Origin: Monodelphis domestica
Lineage: Eukaryota; Chordata; Mammalia; Didelphimorphia; Didelphidae
Direction: 5' to 3'
Assembly (NCBI RefSeq): GCF_027887165.1
Contig: NC_077229.1
Span: 372,162,343-372,226,342, forward strand
DNA length: 64,000 bases
Shown: one piece after another, positions 35,235-47,646 of the stretch
Layout: each line of letters opens with the position of its first letter
Numbering within the stretch: the first letter of the stretch is position 1
Made by a program: the position numbers and the translations under genes
Notes under the pieces: model-generated
Told to the model about the DNA's origin: nothing
Seen by the model: the letters and a program-made list of their open reading frames with translations, nothing else
Database searches by the model: none

Positions 35235-36080
35235 AGTAATTGCTAGATTTGAAACCAGGTCTTTTTTTTTAAACTTGGGTTTAAGGAAGTTATAAGAGTA
35301 GTAGATATTTATAGGCGTGATCCCAGTGCCATTTAGCATGGAAGTTTTAGCCCACTCCATTGTTTCTGACCTACAATGATTAGCCCCTTTATACATAGAG
35401 CCTGTTAGCCCCTGACTCCCAAAGGCTCACCATTTTGGTGACAGTGTAGACATCTAAAGGATTTCACCCTACTGCAGCTGAGACCTCCTAGATTCACTTG
35501 ATCCACCTGCCTCTGAGTCCCCATTTGCAGGCTTTCACCAACACAACTCACAAAATCAAATTTTCTGACTTGAATACCAACATTCCATATACTGCATCAC
35601 CTGAAATATGGGATAATAATTGTATTGGTCATATTATAGCCCATAGGATAATTTTGGTCAAAGAATATGTTATTTTTTTACTTTATGTAACTCTCCGTGG
35701 CTTTTTTTTTTACTGGATCACTAACTTTCAATAGAAAAAAAAAAAGATTCTTCACATTGTTTTACACATCATCGTACCAAATGGCATTGTTATTCTTAAC
35801 TTGCATGTCTGTATGCTAAGGATAGTGGCCCTTTTATTAAGTCATGGTTAATTAATTAAGATTAAGAAATGTTTCATAGGAAATACAAATACTTTAACAC
35901 ATATTTCCACATGGGAAGTTTGGGTTTGGGTATTTTTTTTTCTGAAAGCTAAGAGTAAAATGCTTCAAAATTGAAAAGAAAGAAGAAAAATATAGGCAGG
36001 ATATTATCTGAGGAAACAATAAAAACAGTGATAATCATATATTTTGGGGGGGGCATACAACTTAGGGTCAATATGTTAAG
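35233..36080. other. Intergenic DNA, no gene seen
   Basis: AT-rich with several T-runs; no feature supported. Confidence 0.4.
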
Positions 36081-36880
36081 TGTAAGGAGAAAATGTTTGT
36101 TTTTTTATAAAAAGGTTGGGCTGGATTATTCAAAATTAGGGTTGCTAAGAATTTAATTAATTCCAAAGAGATTAATTTACAAAATATAGAAAAAGTGAAG
36201 CTAGAAAATCAGAGAGAGGATAAGGTAAGCTATCTAGCCTAAGCACTAAGTATTTTGTTCAAACCCCTGGCTCAAAAAAGGCAGGGGAGTTTAGTACTTA
36301 ACCAGAGAGGACTCGGCCCTTGTAGCCAAGTACCTGGGGATAGAGGAAACTTCTCTCAAGAGGATTGGTCTCTCCTGAGGCTAGTCTCTTCAGAAAATAT
36401 CCAGGAAAGGAGTCAGCTCTTTCACTCGCCATGTGTCAGTCATAAGGGGAGAGATTCAAGGACAGTCTCACCACATACAGGGTCTCAGGTCCAGTAATCA
36501 GATTCTTCACCAGCCTCAAACTCAAACTCAGAACTCCAGAGGAAGTCAAAGTCCTCTCTGAAGATCTCAGATGATTCTTAGATGAATCTCCTCCATAGGA
36601 AGTTGTAACTCCCTTTTAAAGACACTTTCTTTTGCATCACTTCCTTTGTCTTTCTCCACTTTTTACATGGACAAATCATAGTCTAAAGCTTTGTTTAGGA
36701 CCATCCAGGATGAAGTCAGTCAATTCTGATTCATCACCCACTATTGTACACATAGGTTACAGCCTTACCCCACTCAAGTATGAATGGGGTATTTACACTT
36801 TTGGTGATTAAATCTAAAAATGGGCAGTGGAGTTAATTTCATTTTCACAATCAGGGGGAAGATTTAATTTAATCTTCACA
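36081..36880 (-). mobile_element. Solo LTR
   Basis: It is flanked by a perfect TAAG duplication (36,077-36,080 and 36,881-36,884), with TG/CA ends in both strands' sense. On the minus strand it starts TGTGAAGATT. Near its 3' end it has a GCAACCC segment that corresponds to the GCGACC segment of the other LTRs. Confidence 0.85.
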
Positions 36881-36884
36881 TAAG

Positions 36885-37860
36885 GAAATAAATTACAACC
36901 AACACTGACTTTTCCCAACTGTAAAGAGGAAATAGAAAAGAGATTAGCAAATAAATGCACTTTCTGTGGATAACTGGCTCTTGCTGCCCAAAAATATTTG
37001 CCAGAGGCATGTAGCAGTACTTTTATTCCCTAAAAGTAGTTACCTCAGCCAATGTACCTGATTTGATATTCCTATTGGGATACCTGCTGACCCAATTCTT
37101 CTCGTCCCTTATTCATTCCATCACTAACCCATGACACTTTACAGGCTGATCCCTGGAAGGGAATGTTCTCTTTCTATCAATCAAGTAAACAGGATTTATT
37201 TTTGCAAACATCTTCAACAGAATTGTCATCTGAGTAAGCCAAAGCTACTCCTGTGCACTCAGATGACAGGTGAGAGAGACTTCTTACCTGTAAGCTAAAC
37301 ATAGGATGGTATTCATTCTCATTAATAATGAACATGTGTGGTGGTCGTTAGACAATAAGGAAATGGATGGAAGAATTCAAGATGATAATGAGCAAGCAGA
37401 ATTGATCCAAAAGAATGGGAGTGGGCTGTTGGAAGCCAGGGATAGTAGCAGATAAATCGGTAATTGGGAAAAATTGAGGCTGATTTGACACCCCTCCAAT
37501 CCCATCACATACATACGCACATATAAACACATATGCACACACACACATACCTCAAAAAATGAATTAGCGTAGGAACACTGAATTTGATTCTGATTCTTTT
37601 TAATCTTTCTCCTTGTGTGTCTTTGAAGATATCTCTTAACCTCTCCTTGAGAGATTCCTGGAGAAACTGAGATGAGAGAGTTAGATTTGACCAAATCTAA
37701 GATCTTCCTAGCTCTCAAATTCTTGAAGCATAGATTTAGAGTTATGTTAGGGAGAAACTATTCCAAACCTTTCATTTTATAGTCAGGGAAATTGAAGCCA
37801 AAGTGGTTACATTGACTTAAGGCCACAGAAAGATAGGAAATGCCAAAGCTGCTCTGGAAC
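36885..37860. other. Intergenic DNA, no gene seen
   Basis: It contains a short CA/TA-rich stretch at about 37,505-37,550. No coding match. Confidence 0.4.
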
Positions 37861-37864
37861 CTAA

Positions 37865-38170
37865 CTCTTCTGATTCTGAGTCTGTCTTTCTACTCCAGCA
37901 TGTTACTCCTTCAAATTCTGTTTAATCTTTAGGGCCCAGGTGAAATTCCATCTTCTTTCTTATTCAACCTAGCACAGAATTTTTTCTCCTTTGATGCCAT
38001 ATAGATATTATTGTTCCAAACCCTTGTCCTCTTCCTTAGTATAAAAGGTATGTCTTATTTTTTTAATTCAATAGGATGAATTCTTTTAGAGTAGGAACTA
38101 TTCTGATTTTAAGTATGGGACAATTAAGCATCATGCATTAAAGTTCATTAAGATGATTCCATGACAACTT
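37865..38170 (+). repeat. L2-derived fragment
   Basis: 'gggcccaggtgaaattccat' and the following stretch follow the L2 3' region. Decayed. Confidence 0.5.
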
Positions 38171-38220
38171 GTTCCTTTTAAGTTTACAACAGATTTAACA
38201 AAAAAAGAAAAAGAAAAACC

Positions 38221-39304
38221 TGAAAAATAAAAGAGATACTTGAATGTAGAGAATGGGATGGTTCATCAGCTATGAACTAAGTGCCATCATTCTATACAGG
38301 AAATTACTAAAAATCTTAATATAAAATTAAATATATTAAATTTAGGTACTCAGATTTTGGGGAAAATTTGTATATCTAGTGTCAGTTTCTCCCTTGAACT
38401 GGAATCCTACATTACCAGTTTTGACATACAAACTGGATGTCTAAGAAACAATTCACACTCAAAATGTTCAAACTAGACTTTATTTTCCCCTTAAATTTTC
38501 TCCACTTCCAAACTTCCCTATTCTAGTCTCCAAGGTCTGTAATTTTGGCATTATCACCTACTCCTCATTCTTGCTTGACCCACAAATCCAATTTTACCAA
38601 ATCTTACTCTTACTACCTTCACAGTATTTCTTCCATTTAATCCCTTCTTTGTTCTCACACAGCTATCTTATTATTGTTATGTTATATATAAGAATAAAAA
38701 AGTATTAATTTTAAAAGAATACCTTTTATTTTGTTTATACTTGGAGCAGAAGAAGGAGGAAGCAAAGGGGACAGGGTTGAGTGGGAGAGAAGAAGTAGGA
38801 GGAGAAGGATGAGGGGAGGATGTGGACAGGGAGGGACAAAGGCAAGAAGAGGAGGAGGAAGAAAAGAAGGAAGAGTGTGAGGGAGAGGAGAAAGACAATG
38901 AGAGAGAGGAGGAAGAGAGGGAGAAGGAGAAGAGAGAAGAGGGGGAGGAGAGGTGAAAGGGAAGAGGGGTGGAGGAGGAGGTAGTTAGGGGAGGCAGAAA
39001 AGGAACAGGTGAGAAGAACTGAGGGGATAAAAAGGAGGCAAAAACTTTCAAGCACAGAAAGATGAAGAGGAAGATAAAAAAATGCCAAATGAATAAGTAA
39101 ATATTCATTTGTATTCATGTTGAAACTGTCAATAAAACTGAGTATGATTATCAAAACCAATTTTTAAAAAATCTGAGTGCCTAAATTTAAAGCTTTAATT
39201 GTATATTGAGATTTTTAGTATTTCCCTGTATAGAATGATGGTATTCAGTTCATAGCTGATGAACTGTCTCATTCTCTATATTCAAGTATCTCTTTTATTT
39301 TTCA
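38221..39304. repeat. 138-bp inverted repeat with 0.8 kb spacer
   Basis: The arm 38,221-38,358 is the reverse complement of 39,167-39,304 with only scattered differences (for example 'catcattctatacagg' in one arm and 'cctgtatagaatgatg' in the other). The spacer holds an L2-like piece (about 38,500-38,660) and a purine-rich tract (38,745-39,025). Confidence 0.85.
38745..39025. repeat. Purine-rich (GGA/GAA) low-complexity tract
   Basis: About 280 bp of almost only A and G on the plus strand. It creates long, meaningless serine/leucine-rich open frames on the minus strand. Confidence 0.9.
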
Positions 39305-39795
39305 ATTTTTTTCTAGAGGAATAAATTAAGAATTTAATTAATTAATTTAGAATATTTTTCCAAGGTTATACGATTCATGTTCTTTCCCTTCCCTCCCTGC
39401 ACCCCCCTCCTGTAGCCAAAGTGCCATTCCATTGGGTTTTGTGTGTCATTGATCAAGACCTATTTCCATATTATTGATATTTACTCTAGGGTGATCATTT
39501 AGAGTCTACATCCCCAATCATATCTCCATCAAACCATGTGATTAAGTAGTTGTTTTTAATCTGTGTTTCTGCCCCCACAGTTCTTTCTCTGGATGTAGAT
39601 AGGGCTCTTTCTCATAAGTCGCTCAGAATTGTCTTGGATCATTGCATTGTTGCTAGTAGAGAAGTCCATTACATTTGATTGTGTCACAGTGTATCAGTTT
39701 CTGTGTATAATGTTCTTCTGATCCTGCTCCGTTTGCTCTGCATCAATTCCTGGAGGTTGGTCCAGTTCACATGGAATTCCTCCAGTTCATTAATC
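39305..39795 (-). mobile_element. Antisense L1 3' end, 5'-truncated
   Basis: Landmarks match the young L1 at 53.6 kb (for example 'gagaagtccattacatttga' against 'gagaagtccattacgttcga'). Confidence 0.85.
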
Positions 39796-39799
39796 CTTT

Positions 39800-40445
39800 T
39801 AGTTCAAGTCTTGATCAACTTTTGTTCAGATTATTACAACAGTTTCTTCAGTGGTCTACTTGATTTAAGTCTCTCATTCTAGTCCATCCTAAACACTAAG
39901 GGCCAAGAAATTCTCCTTAAACACAGATCTGATCATGCGATTCCCCTACTCAGTAAACCCCAGGTTCTTCCTATGGCCTCTAGGAGTGAATAAGAAATCC
40001 TCTTTTTAACCTTTAAAGCTCTGCATAACCTGCCTCCAGTCTATCTTTACAATCTCATTAAATTTTAACTTCCACCCCTTACCCTTTGCTGTCTGGCCAA
40101 AATAACCTTCTTTCTGTTCTTCACATGGGCTGCTCTATCTCCTTACTCAATGTTATTGATTTTCCACATAACTAGATTGTACTCTTTACCTCTACTTCAG
40201 AGAGTCCCTCTCTTCTGTTCAGATTCAGTTCATCCATTATGTTCTGCACAAAGTCTTTCTTAGAGCAGCCTAAATCATTAATATTCTTTCTTTCATAATA
40301 ATATACAACTACATTATATATATTTTTTCTTTTTAACCTGTATATTTTTATACGTATTATTGATTCTTCTCATTAAGTTCCTTATGAGTAGAAATTGCTT
40401 TATTCTTTGTGCTTGTGTCCAAAATATGTAGCATTAAGTCAGAGC
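39800..40445 (+). mobile_element. Ancient L2 3' region
   Basis: It follows the L2 pattern from 'gatcatgcgattcccctact' through 'tttaaagctctgcataacct' to the tail 'ccttatgagtagaaattgct'. Confidence 0.7.
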
Positions 40446-40449
40446 AATG

Positions 40450-40560
40450 TTATTTAGTCATTTTTCAATCATGCCTGATAATTTGTCAACCCATTTTAGG
40501 GATTTCTCAGCAAGAATACTGGAATAGTTTACCATTTCCTTCTCCAAATATCTTTTAAAA
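40450..40560 (+). repeat. SINE fragment of the type at 56,280
   Basis: 'gatttctcagcaagaatact' followed by 'ggaatagtttaccatttcct' corresponds to the front part of the SINE at 56,280. Confidence 0.6.
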
Positions 40561-41989
40561 AATTTCCAAGTTTTATGTTGATATAATATTTAATAATACT
40601 TTTCTAACATTGTGATCCATGTTCTCACCCTAATTTCCACTTCTCTACCCTCCTTGAAATGATAGGCATTGTGATATAGGTTGTACATGTGTTAACATAT
40701 AATACATATTTCCATGTTCATTATGTGGCTAAAGAAGACACATATCACTTATACTAGAGGGAAATTGGAGAAATTAAATTTTTAAATGGAGGAAATAAAA
40801 TGGGGAATGGTATGCTTCAAACTGTCTTGGTTTTCCTATGGCATGAGTCCCTTAGAGTTGTCTGGATCCCTGAAATTGTTCATAATAGTAAATCATTCAT
40901 AGCTGATCATCATACATTATTGTTGCTACTGTGTACAACTTCTAGTCTTGCTCACTTCATTTTGCATCACTTCATATGTCTGTCCAGGTTTTTTGTTTTT
41001 ATTTTTGAGATCATATTGCTTGTCATTTTTTATGGCACAATAGTATTCCATTACAATCGCAGACTATAGCTCATTCAGTTATTTCACAATTGATGGACAG
41101 CTTTTCAATTTCCAATTATTTTCCATCATAAAAAGAGATGCTATGAATATTTTTGTACAAGTAGGCCCTTTTCTGCTATCTTTTATCTCTTTTAGATACA
41201 GACTTAGTAGTGGTATTGGTGGGTCAAAGGACATGCAGTTTTATGGCCTTTTGGTCATGGCTCCAAATTATTCTCAAGAATGGTTATATCATTCACAGCT
41301 CTAGAAATAGTGTCTTAGAGTCCCAATTTTTCTTCATCTACTCCAACATTTATCATTTTCATTTTTTGTTATATTAGCCAGTCTAATAGGTGTAAAGTGG
41401 TACCTCTGAGTTGTTTTAATTTCCATTTCTCTAAATAGTGATTTGTCATATGACTATCATTTTCCTTATCTGAGAATTTCCTGTACATATATCCTTTGAT
41501 CACTTGTCAATTGAGAAATGCTTTATGTTCTCATATATTTCAATCAATTTTCTATATATTTGAGAAATGAGGCTTTTGTCAAAGATACTTGCTATAAAGA
41601 GTTTTCCCCATTTATCTGCCTTCTAAGCTAGTTTATATTGGTTTTATTTGTCCAAAACATTTTTAATTTAATGTAGCCATAGTTTTTTGTTTATATCTCA
41701 TAAAGTTCTCTATGTCTGTTTGGACATAAATTCTTCCCTTATTCATAGATCTTACAGGCAAACTATTGCATGCTCTTCTAATTTGTTTATGTCACTACTG
41801 TTCATTTCTAAATCATGTATCCATTTTGAATTTTCCTTGATGTGGTGTGAAGTATGGTACCTATTTCCTGCCATACTTTTTTCCAGTTTTCCCAGTAGTT
41901 TTTGTTGTATAGCGAATACTTCCAAAAGTTTGAATCTTTGGGTTTGTCAAACACTGGGTTACTATAGTAATTTACTACTGTATGTTAAT
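40561..41989 (-). mobile_element. Antisense L1, 5'-truncated, old
   Basis: It is collinear with 28,210-30,085, including the RT-region sequence to the LTR insertion point. Confidence 0.8.
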
Positions 41990-42428
41990 TGTCTGATATA
42001 TGTGATATTGTTCTGTCTGGTTCTAGTTCAGATTCCAAGGAGGAAACACACACAGTAATGCAATACACAAGAGGTACTTTATTCAAGCTATAGCCTGGGT
42101 CTCCACAAGAAGTAGAAGACCCCTATAGCTTGGGCCTCCAGAAGCAGTGGAAGACCCCAAGCATTGTGTGAACCTGGTTTATATAGAGGGGATAGGGGAA
42201 GGGGGGTTGTACTGACATCCAGGCACCAAAAGGGAAGATACATCAATCTTAGTCTCTGCTTCCCAGATGTTTCTCTTTAACATATGGTCATGGTGACCTA
42301 GGTCAGGTCAGTGAACCCTGAAGTTCTGAGATAACATATCCTTGTGAAACTACATAAATAAAGATATGTCAATCTTAGTTCTTAGGATAAGAGATCCATT
42401 AGGGGGTCATTTGGAGGGCAAGTTCACA
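41990..42428 (-). mobile_element. Solo LTR inserted in L1
   Basis: A perfect TAAT duplication (41,986-41,989 and 42,429-42,432) bounds it. On the minus strand it starts TGTGAACTTG, has AATAAA (reverse of 42,078-42,083) and a pair of similar GGAGGCCCAAGCTATAG-like stretches. It is not clearly related to the long LTR family. Confidence 0.85.
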
Positions 42429-42815
42429 TAATAACATGTTTCTTCAATATATGTCTACATATTCAATATATATCTATATATCTTTTTATATAATATAAAT
42501 TGATATTGAATACAAAGATATTTATAGTAACTTCTTTTTTGTGGTGGCAAAACATTGGAAACTGAGAGTTTCATCAGCATGTAAATAACTAAGTGCATTA
42601 TATATAATATATACCTAGCATATATGAATATATCAAATTTATTTATGTTTTATGTTTACTTGTGGTTTTGAACCATTATTCATGTAAATATATGTATATC
42701 TTTTTTATAACTAGTATGTATATATGATATATATTGATATATTTATGTATATATGTATGTATATTTAAATAAGATATCTATATAAAATTTTTCATTGTAT
42801 TTACATGTATTTTCC
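42429..42815. other. AT-rich, TATA-type low-complexity DNA
   Basis: Many overlapping TATATA/ATATAT stretches. A short L1-like piece ('tttttgtggtggcaaaac' at about 42,536) lies inside. Confidence 0.55.
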
Positions 42816-42819
42816 TCCA

Positions 42820-42935
42820 TTGTAGTATACATTCCTTGAGGCAGGGATTTTTTTTCCTCTCTTTTTATTCCTATTACTTAGCATAGAGCCTATCCCATAG
42901 TAAATATCTAATAGATAGTTATTGATTTGACTCGA
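42820..42935 (+). repeat. L2 3' end
   Basis: 'ccttgaggcagggatttttt', 'tagcatagagcctatcccat', 'agtaaatatctaatagatag' follows the L2 tail. Confidence 0.65.
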
Positions 42936-43029
42936 TATGACCTTACAAACCATCAGGGAAATTCCTACCTGTTGAAATTGGAAAACCCAAATCTAAGCTA
43001 TAGGTATGTTTTGCAAATGTTCCAAATCA

Positions 43030-43215
43030 ATAGCAAAATTCACATTAAAAGCAACTATTCTACCACATACCTATCAGATTTGCAAAGTTGGTAAAAAAAA
43101 AAAAAGAAAAATTACAAATACTGTGGTATTTTAATACATTATTAAAAAAAAAAAAAACAACAGAATTCATCAGCCATTCTGGAAAGTAATTTGGAATTGT
43201 GATCCCAAAGCTAGT
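43030..43215 (+). mobile_element. Old L1 fragment
   Basis: 'cattctggaaagtaatttgg' is a typical L1 ORF2 3' stretch; the preceding part is decayed and A-rich. Confidence 0.5.
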
Positions 43216-43219
43216 AAAC

Positions 43220-44015
43220 TATGCTGCTATTGGGTCTATCCTGTGGAAAGGAAACTAGACTAATAGTTGGTGGGGTAAGGGGTAACTGGGAATGGCAGTT
43301 GGGTCTTGTGCCTAGCACTTCCTGCCTGCTGGGTTTGATTTCCTTCCTGATGTTGGAGGAGAAAGGAGCTTGTTCAACCCAGTCTGGTGTGGTGTGCCTC
43401 TACTTTGTTCAGCCCGAAGACACAGGCTTCTGAAGGTTAGAACTGTTCTTGTTTGCTTTCTGTCTACTGCTAAGATTCTGAATTATACAAAACGAGGACA
43501 GACATAGAGTAGATGGGAGTGGGAGAAACCCACCACTAGCCGGTGGGGCTTGGCCTCAACTCCATAAGCTGAGGAAAAAACTCCAATCCCAACTGGTTAT
43601 TAAACTTTATATTATTTTAATTCGCAGTCAGATAAGTGGACTATCTTTTCTGGGCATAGAGGAAGCTGAAAACCAGTTCAGTCATTCAACAACAAACAGT
43701 CCTTATCAGAGCCCTGTTGCTTCCTCTGGGCAGGGGGCAGCTCTCTCCTTTGCTTCACTGAGCAATATTCCCTCTTTCCCCTTAAATCCTCCATACCCTA
43801 CTACAAACCTCCCATTATCGCCCATTTCTCCAATCCTCCATTATCTCTCCCAATAAATATTACAATCCATACTGCAAAAAGAGCATAAAGAGAAAAGTTA
43901 CTGATAGTTAAAAAGATATTTATAGCAACTCATTGTTTTGTGGTGGCAAAGCACTGGAAACAGAAAGAATTTTCATCAAGTAGGTGTCAATGTGGAATCT
44001 AGAAACTCCCAAAGT
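43220..44015. other. Unassigned, possible LTR remnant
   Basis: The part 43,230-43,660 has GC-richer, promoter-like sequence followed by a TATTAAACTTTATATT stretch, as in LTRs, but I found no borders or target copies. Confidence 0.3.
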
Positions 44016-44019
44016 TGTC

Positions 44020-44480
44020 CCAATTATTTTATTTTCTATAAAATATTGATTTGTTGGTGTATCCATTGCAAAGCAATTCTCCAGTTTCTTGAAGATGTTA
44101 ATAAGCTTGAATGTGTTCATTATAAAGCCACTGTAAAAATATTCAACATGGTCTTCAACTATTGTAAAATGTTATCATCCCTTCTAGGAGATTTGATTAC
44201 ATCAAGATAAGCCTATAAAATGGGGGTGAATTTTGAGGCATTTGTCTTGGGTCAAAACTTGAGGCAGTGCCCCACATTTTTTTTGAAACCCCTTTGGGCA
44301 TCTGTCTTGTGTCTTTGACCTGAGACAGTGCCCTTCCCCCCATCTTTCTCTCAGTAAAGTATTATATTTTAAATGATTGACATTCCCAGTAATATATTTT
44401 AATAAGTGATAAAAGAGGGTGAATTTTGAAATTTCCAAAGCCCTCTCACTTTCCACCCCACACAAGTCTGATCCAAGAGA
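44020..44480. repeat. Interspersed repeat, copy 1 of 2
   Basis: It aligns with 48,440-48,960. Inside, a unit of about 65 bp with 'gcatctgtcttg...gacagtgccc' occurs twice (about 44,243 and 44,298). Confidence 0.75.
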
Positions 44481-44499
44481 TGGCCCCTCCTATTTTTGA

Positions 44500-45316
44500 A
44501 ACTAGGCATTGTCAGAGTAAGATCCTTTAGTAAAACATGAAATTAAGAAAAGAGCACAAATGGAGGTGACATCTTGGGACTTGCATCTTTAAGTTTGGCC
44601 CACTGCTTCTCTCTAAGTAAGATTATTTGCCAGGATCCTCAGTTCTCAGGTCCTTCATCTCTAAGGAATCTATGCAAACTAGTTCCCTACAGAAGGTATC
44701 TTTTCAAAGACAAAACAGTTTTAAATCAAGCATTTGTGGAGGCATTCACAAATTCACAAAAAACAAAGAGAAAGGTTCTTCCTATCTTATCTGGGGCCTA
44801 TTTGAATGGCTAGAGTTCCATGGGGTGAGAAGAGTTATGGGAACATTTCCCCTCAAATAAGAAAGTAAATGTAAGTCAGTTGATAACTTATGATGGATAA
44901 ATAAACAGCTTTCTAACAAAGAACTTCAGAAGCTTCTCTTTTACCTTAAAGGTATCCATATACAACAGGAAAAAGAAATGAATAAAAATCATTGTATCTC
45001 CAGTCAGAAGACATGGAACTAAGTCTTGGCTCCACTAGTTATTACCTTTGTTGCCTTTGTGTGGAGTGAGAAATTAGTGTTGTTCAACTAGAAAAAGCAC
45101 AGAACTATTAAATAGTCAGGAAAACCACTTCTTTAATTAAGGAGAGGGATTTGGCATAGTTCCTCAAGGCCTCCACGAAGAGCAGTGTACTACAAACCCA
45201 CACAGAGCCCCGAGATTCTGGCTGCTCAGGCCATTAACCCCAGGGAACTCGCCAACTGTGCTAGATTGACAGCTCCAAAAAATAAAAGAATTTGGGAAGC
45301 CTATATACTTTTGGGG
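44500..45316. other. Unassigned intergenic DNA
   Basis: No gene or repeat I can name. The part 45,090-45,300 may be an antisense LTR end. Confidence 0.3.
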
Positions 45317-46275
45317 GGTAAACCTCAAAATTCCTTAGACTTATAAATGTTGGAAATTTCACCATTGGGATATTTCATACTTGGAAAATTTCTTACTGAT
45401 AGTCTATTGGAATGGGAACCCCATTGGCATGGGAGGTTCCTTCTCTTCCCTTCTTCAGATTACTTTAGGACAGAAACCTTTTGCTGAACAATGGAAAGGA
45501 CTTTGACCTATGCTTAAGCATAGAACAGGAATTTCTTTGAGTCATGATTGATTTTAGAATTGATACAATGGAGATACTTGGAATCAATCTCCACCCTATT
45601 CAGTCCTAACAGGATTGAGTAAGGGCTGCAGCCTAGATCAAAATTTAATTATTCCAATCTCTACCCTACTCAGGTTAACAGGATTTAGAAAGGGCTGTAG
45701 CAAAGGAGCAAAGATTTAATCATTTGAAAATATGACCTTCAACAGACATGTTCAAAGCCTCTGGGTGGTCCTGGGTTAAGCTAGAGCCTCCATTGGCACA
45801 GGGAAATTGATGGACAGTGATTGGTAGATGTGAGAACTGAGGGGAGGCAACTTGGATGGTTTCCTTAAAGATCAGGGGGGTCTGAAGACTCGGGGTGGTT
45901 GTTGAGGAGTTGGACGGAGTGGTGGCAGTGTACTCTGAGAAGCTTGCTCTGAAGGAAGCTGAAGGTGGGGGCCCCTGAGACTGTTTCTCCATTTTGGTCA
46001 CGTGAGTAATAGGGACTGATCTCTTTTCTTTGCCCCAGCTATCTAAGGGCTTGGGCCTTTTGGCCCAGCCTAAACAGAAGGGGTATTTAAGCCCTATTCC
46101 CTTCTCTCCCTTTTTCTCTCTCTCTTTCTCTAATTCCTTTCTTCCTCCTATTGTAATTAAACTCCATAAAAGATTGACTGCTGGCTTGAGTTTTCATTTA
46201 GGAATTACATAGCTGAATTCCTTGGCGACCTTAAATTAATATATATCAGTCTTTTAAAGTGATTTCCTTGTAACA
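45317..46275 (+). mobile_element. Solo LTR, full length
   Basis: It starts GGTAAACC (altered TG), ends TAACA and is flanked by GGGG (45,313-45,316 and 46,276-46,279). It matches the 16,276 copy at the start and the 49,028 copy at the end. The polypyrimidine part at about 46,105-46,150 is short here but expanded in the 49,028 copy. Confidence 0.8.
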
Positions 46276-46279
46276 GGGG

Positions 46280-46993
46280 GAACTGAGGGACAGGGAAATA
46301 TGATTGATTGACATGACCAAAGCTACTAGGAATTCAAACTATACTGACAGGGTACAGTCATGCATGGAAAAGGAATCATAGCCAGAGGCTAGGGTGTAAG
46401 GGAAGGGGCTACTGACAATGGACACTAAAAGGATGATCCCTGCCCAAGGAATGGTCTTCCTGGGAAGGCTCTCTGATACCATGGGGGAGACTACTTAAGA
46501 CAAATACTTAAGAGTATTTAGCATTTGCTTAACCATACCTAACTAAGATTATCATTTACTTTAGGGTCTATTATTCAATCTGGGATCTCCCTCTGGGAGA
46601 AACTCTCCAGTGACAAGGTCAAACTTGGGGGCCTTCAGATCTCAAGTTGCTACAAATTTGGGGTTTCTAGAAGAAATAGAATATTAACTGAGGTGAATCT
46701 GTGGTGACACTATTACTCGTTGCAATGACTGAATGCTCTGGCTTGAAACTAGAAAGCAGCTGCTACAGGGGAACCTGAGGCTGCCACACAAGGGAACTGC
46801 TACACTGGGATATTGGTACACAGAGGACTGCTCTGGGGTTTACTCTGGGGTTTGACTACTGATCCCTACTGATGGCTGATGGATCAATCTATTTCCTAAC
46901 CTCCTTCCTTCCTCATTCCCTCCCTTTTCCAACCCTCTACTCCCTGCCCCTCTTCACCTCCCAATTCTTCTTGAAGCCTTTGTCTTCTTCCTT
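46280..46993. other. Unassigned intergenic DNA
   Basis: Pyrimidine-rich to the right. No feature supported. Confidence 0.35.
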
Positions 46994-47021
46994 CCCCCCC
47001 CCCCCCCCCCCCCCCCCCCCC
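46994..47021. repeat. Poly(C) run of 28
   Basis: It is an uninterrupted homopolymer just outside the LTR edge at 47,028. Length may be an assembly estimate. Confidence 0.8.
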
Positions 47022-47027
47022 GCCAAG

Positions 47028-47646
47028 TGAACTACAAAGATCTTCTTTTCTTTTCCTTTTTCAAATAGGGGTTTATTGGGATAACAGGATAGGAAACTGA
47101 GGAAAGTGGGATGAGGGTTTCCCTAATCTATAAGGAGAATTTGAGAGAGTTATGGAAATAGTCCAGTAACAAAGGTGAGAAGAGAAACAATTAGATAAAT
47201 GGAGGACAACAGCTAAGATCTTCTTTCTTCTTTTACAACACCATCAAAGTCTCTCAGTTTCTCCTGGCCAGCTTAAACTCTCGGAGAGAGATAACCAACT
47301 CAAAAGCCAAGTTTATCTTTCTTCTCCTCTCTCTGTGGCCAGAAAACCCCCAACTCTTGGTCAGTCAAAATCTCAGAGAGCACAGGGGTCTCCCCTGGAT
47401 CACAAAGCCTCAAAAAACAAGCCAGCATAATCAGGATCTTCAGCCAGTCTTAACTGCCAGCCTCAATTGCCACAGAGAGAGAGAGTGACACTCCCAGTCC
47501 CTCCCCCTCATCAGCTCAACTGCCACTCCTCCTGGGAACATTCCATTTTAGAATCTTCATCTTGATTGACAAAACATGTCCCCAGCTTAGTCTCTTGCAT
47601 CTTGTCTTGTCCTTCAAAACCTTTCTCTCTTCATGCCTCTTCCACA
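47028..47646 (-). mobile_element. LTR (3' LTR of a minus-strand ERV)
   Basis: On the minus strand it starts TGTGGAAGAGGCATG at 47,646, directly after a polypurine tract (A4G6A-type at about 47,647-47,660), has AATAAA (reverse complement near 47,076) and ends near 47,028. The purine tract places the viral interior to the right. Confidence 0.6.

Noticed and set aside
38677..39160. Two overlapping 140-codon serine/leucine-rich frames
   Set aside because: They arise from the purine tract read on the pyrimidine strand; no domain is present.
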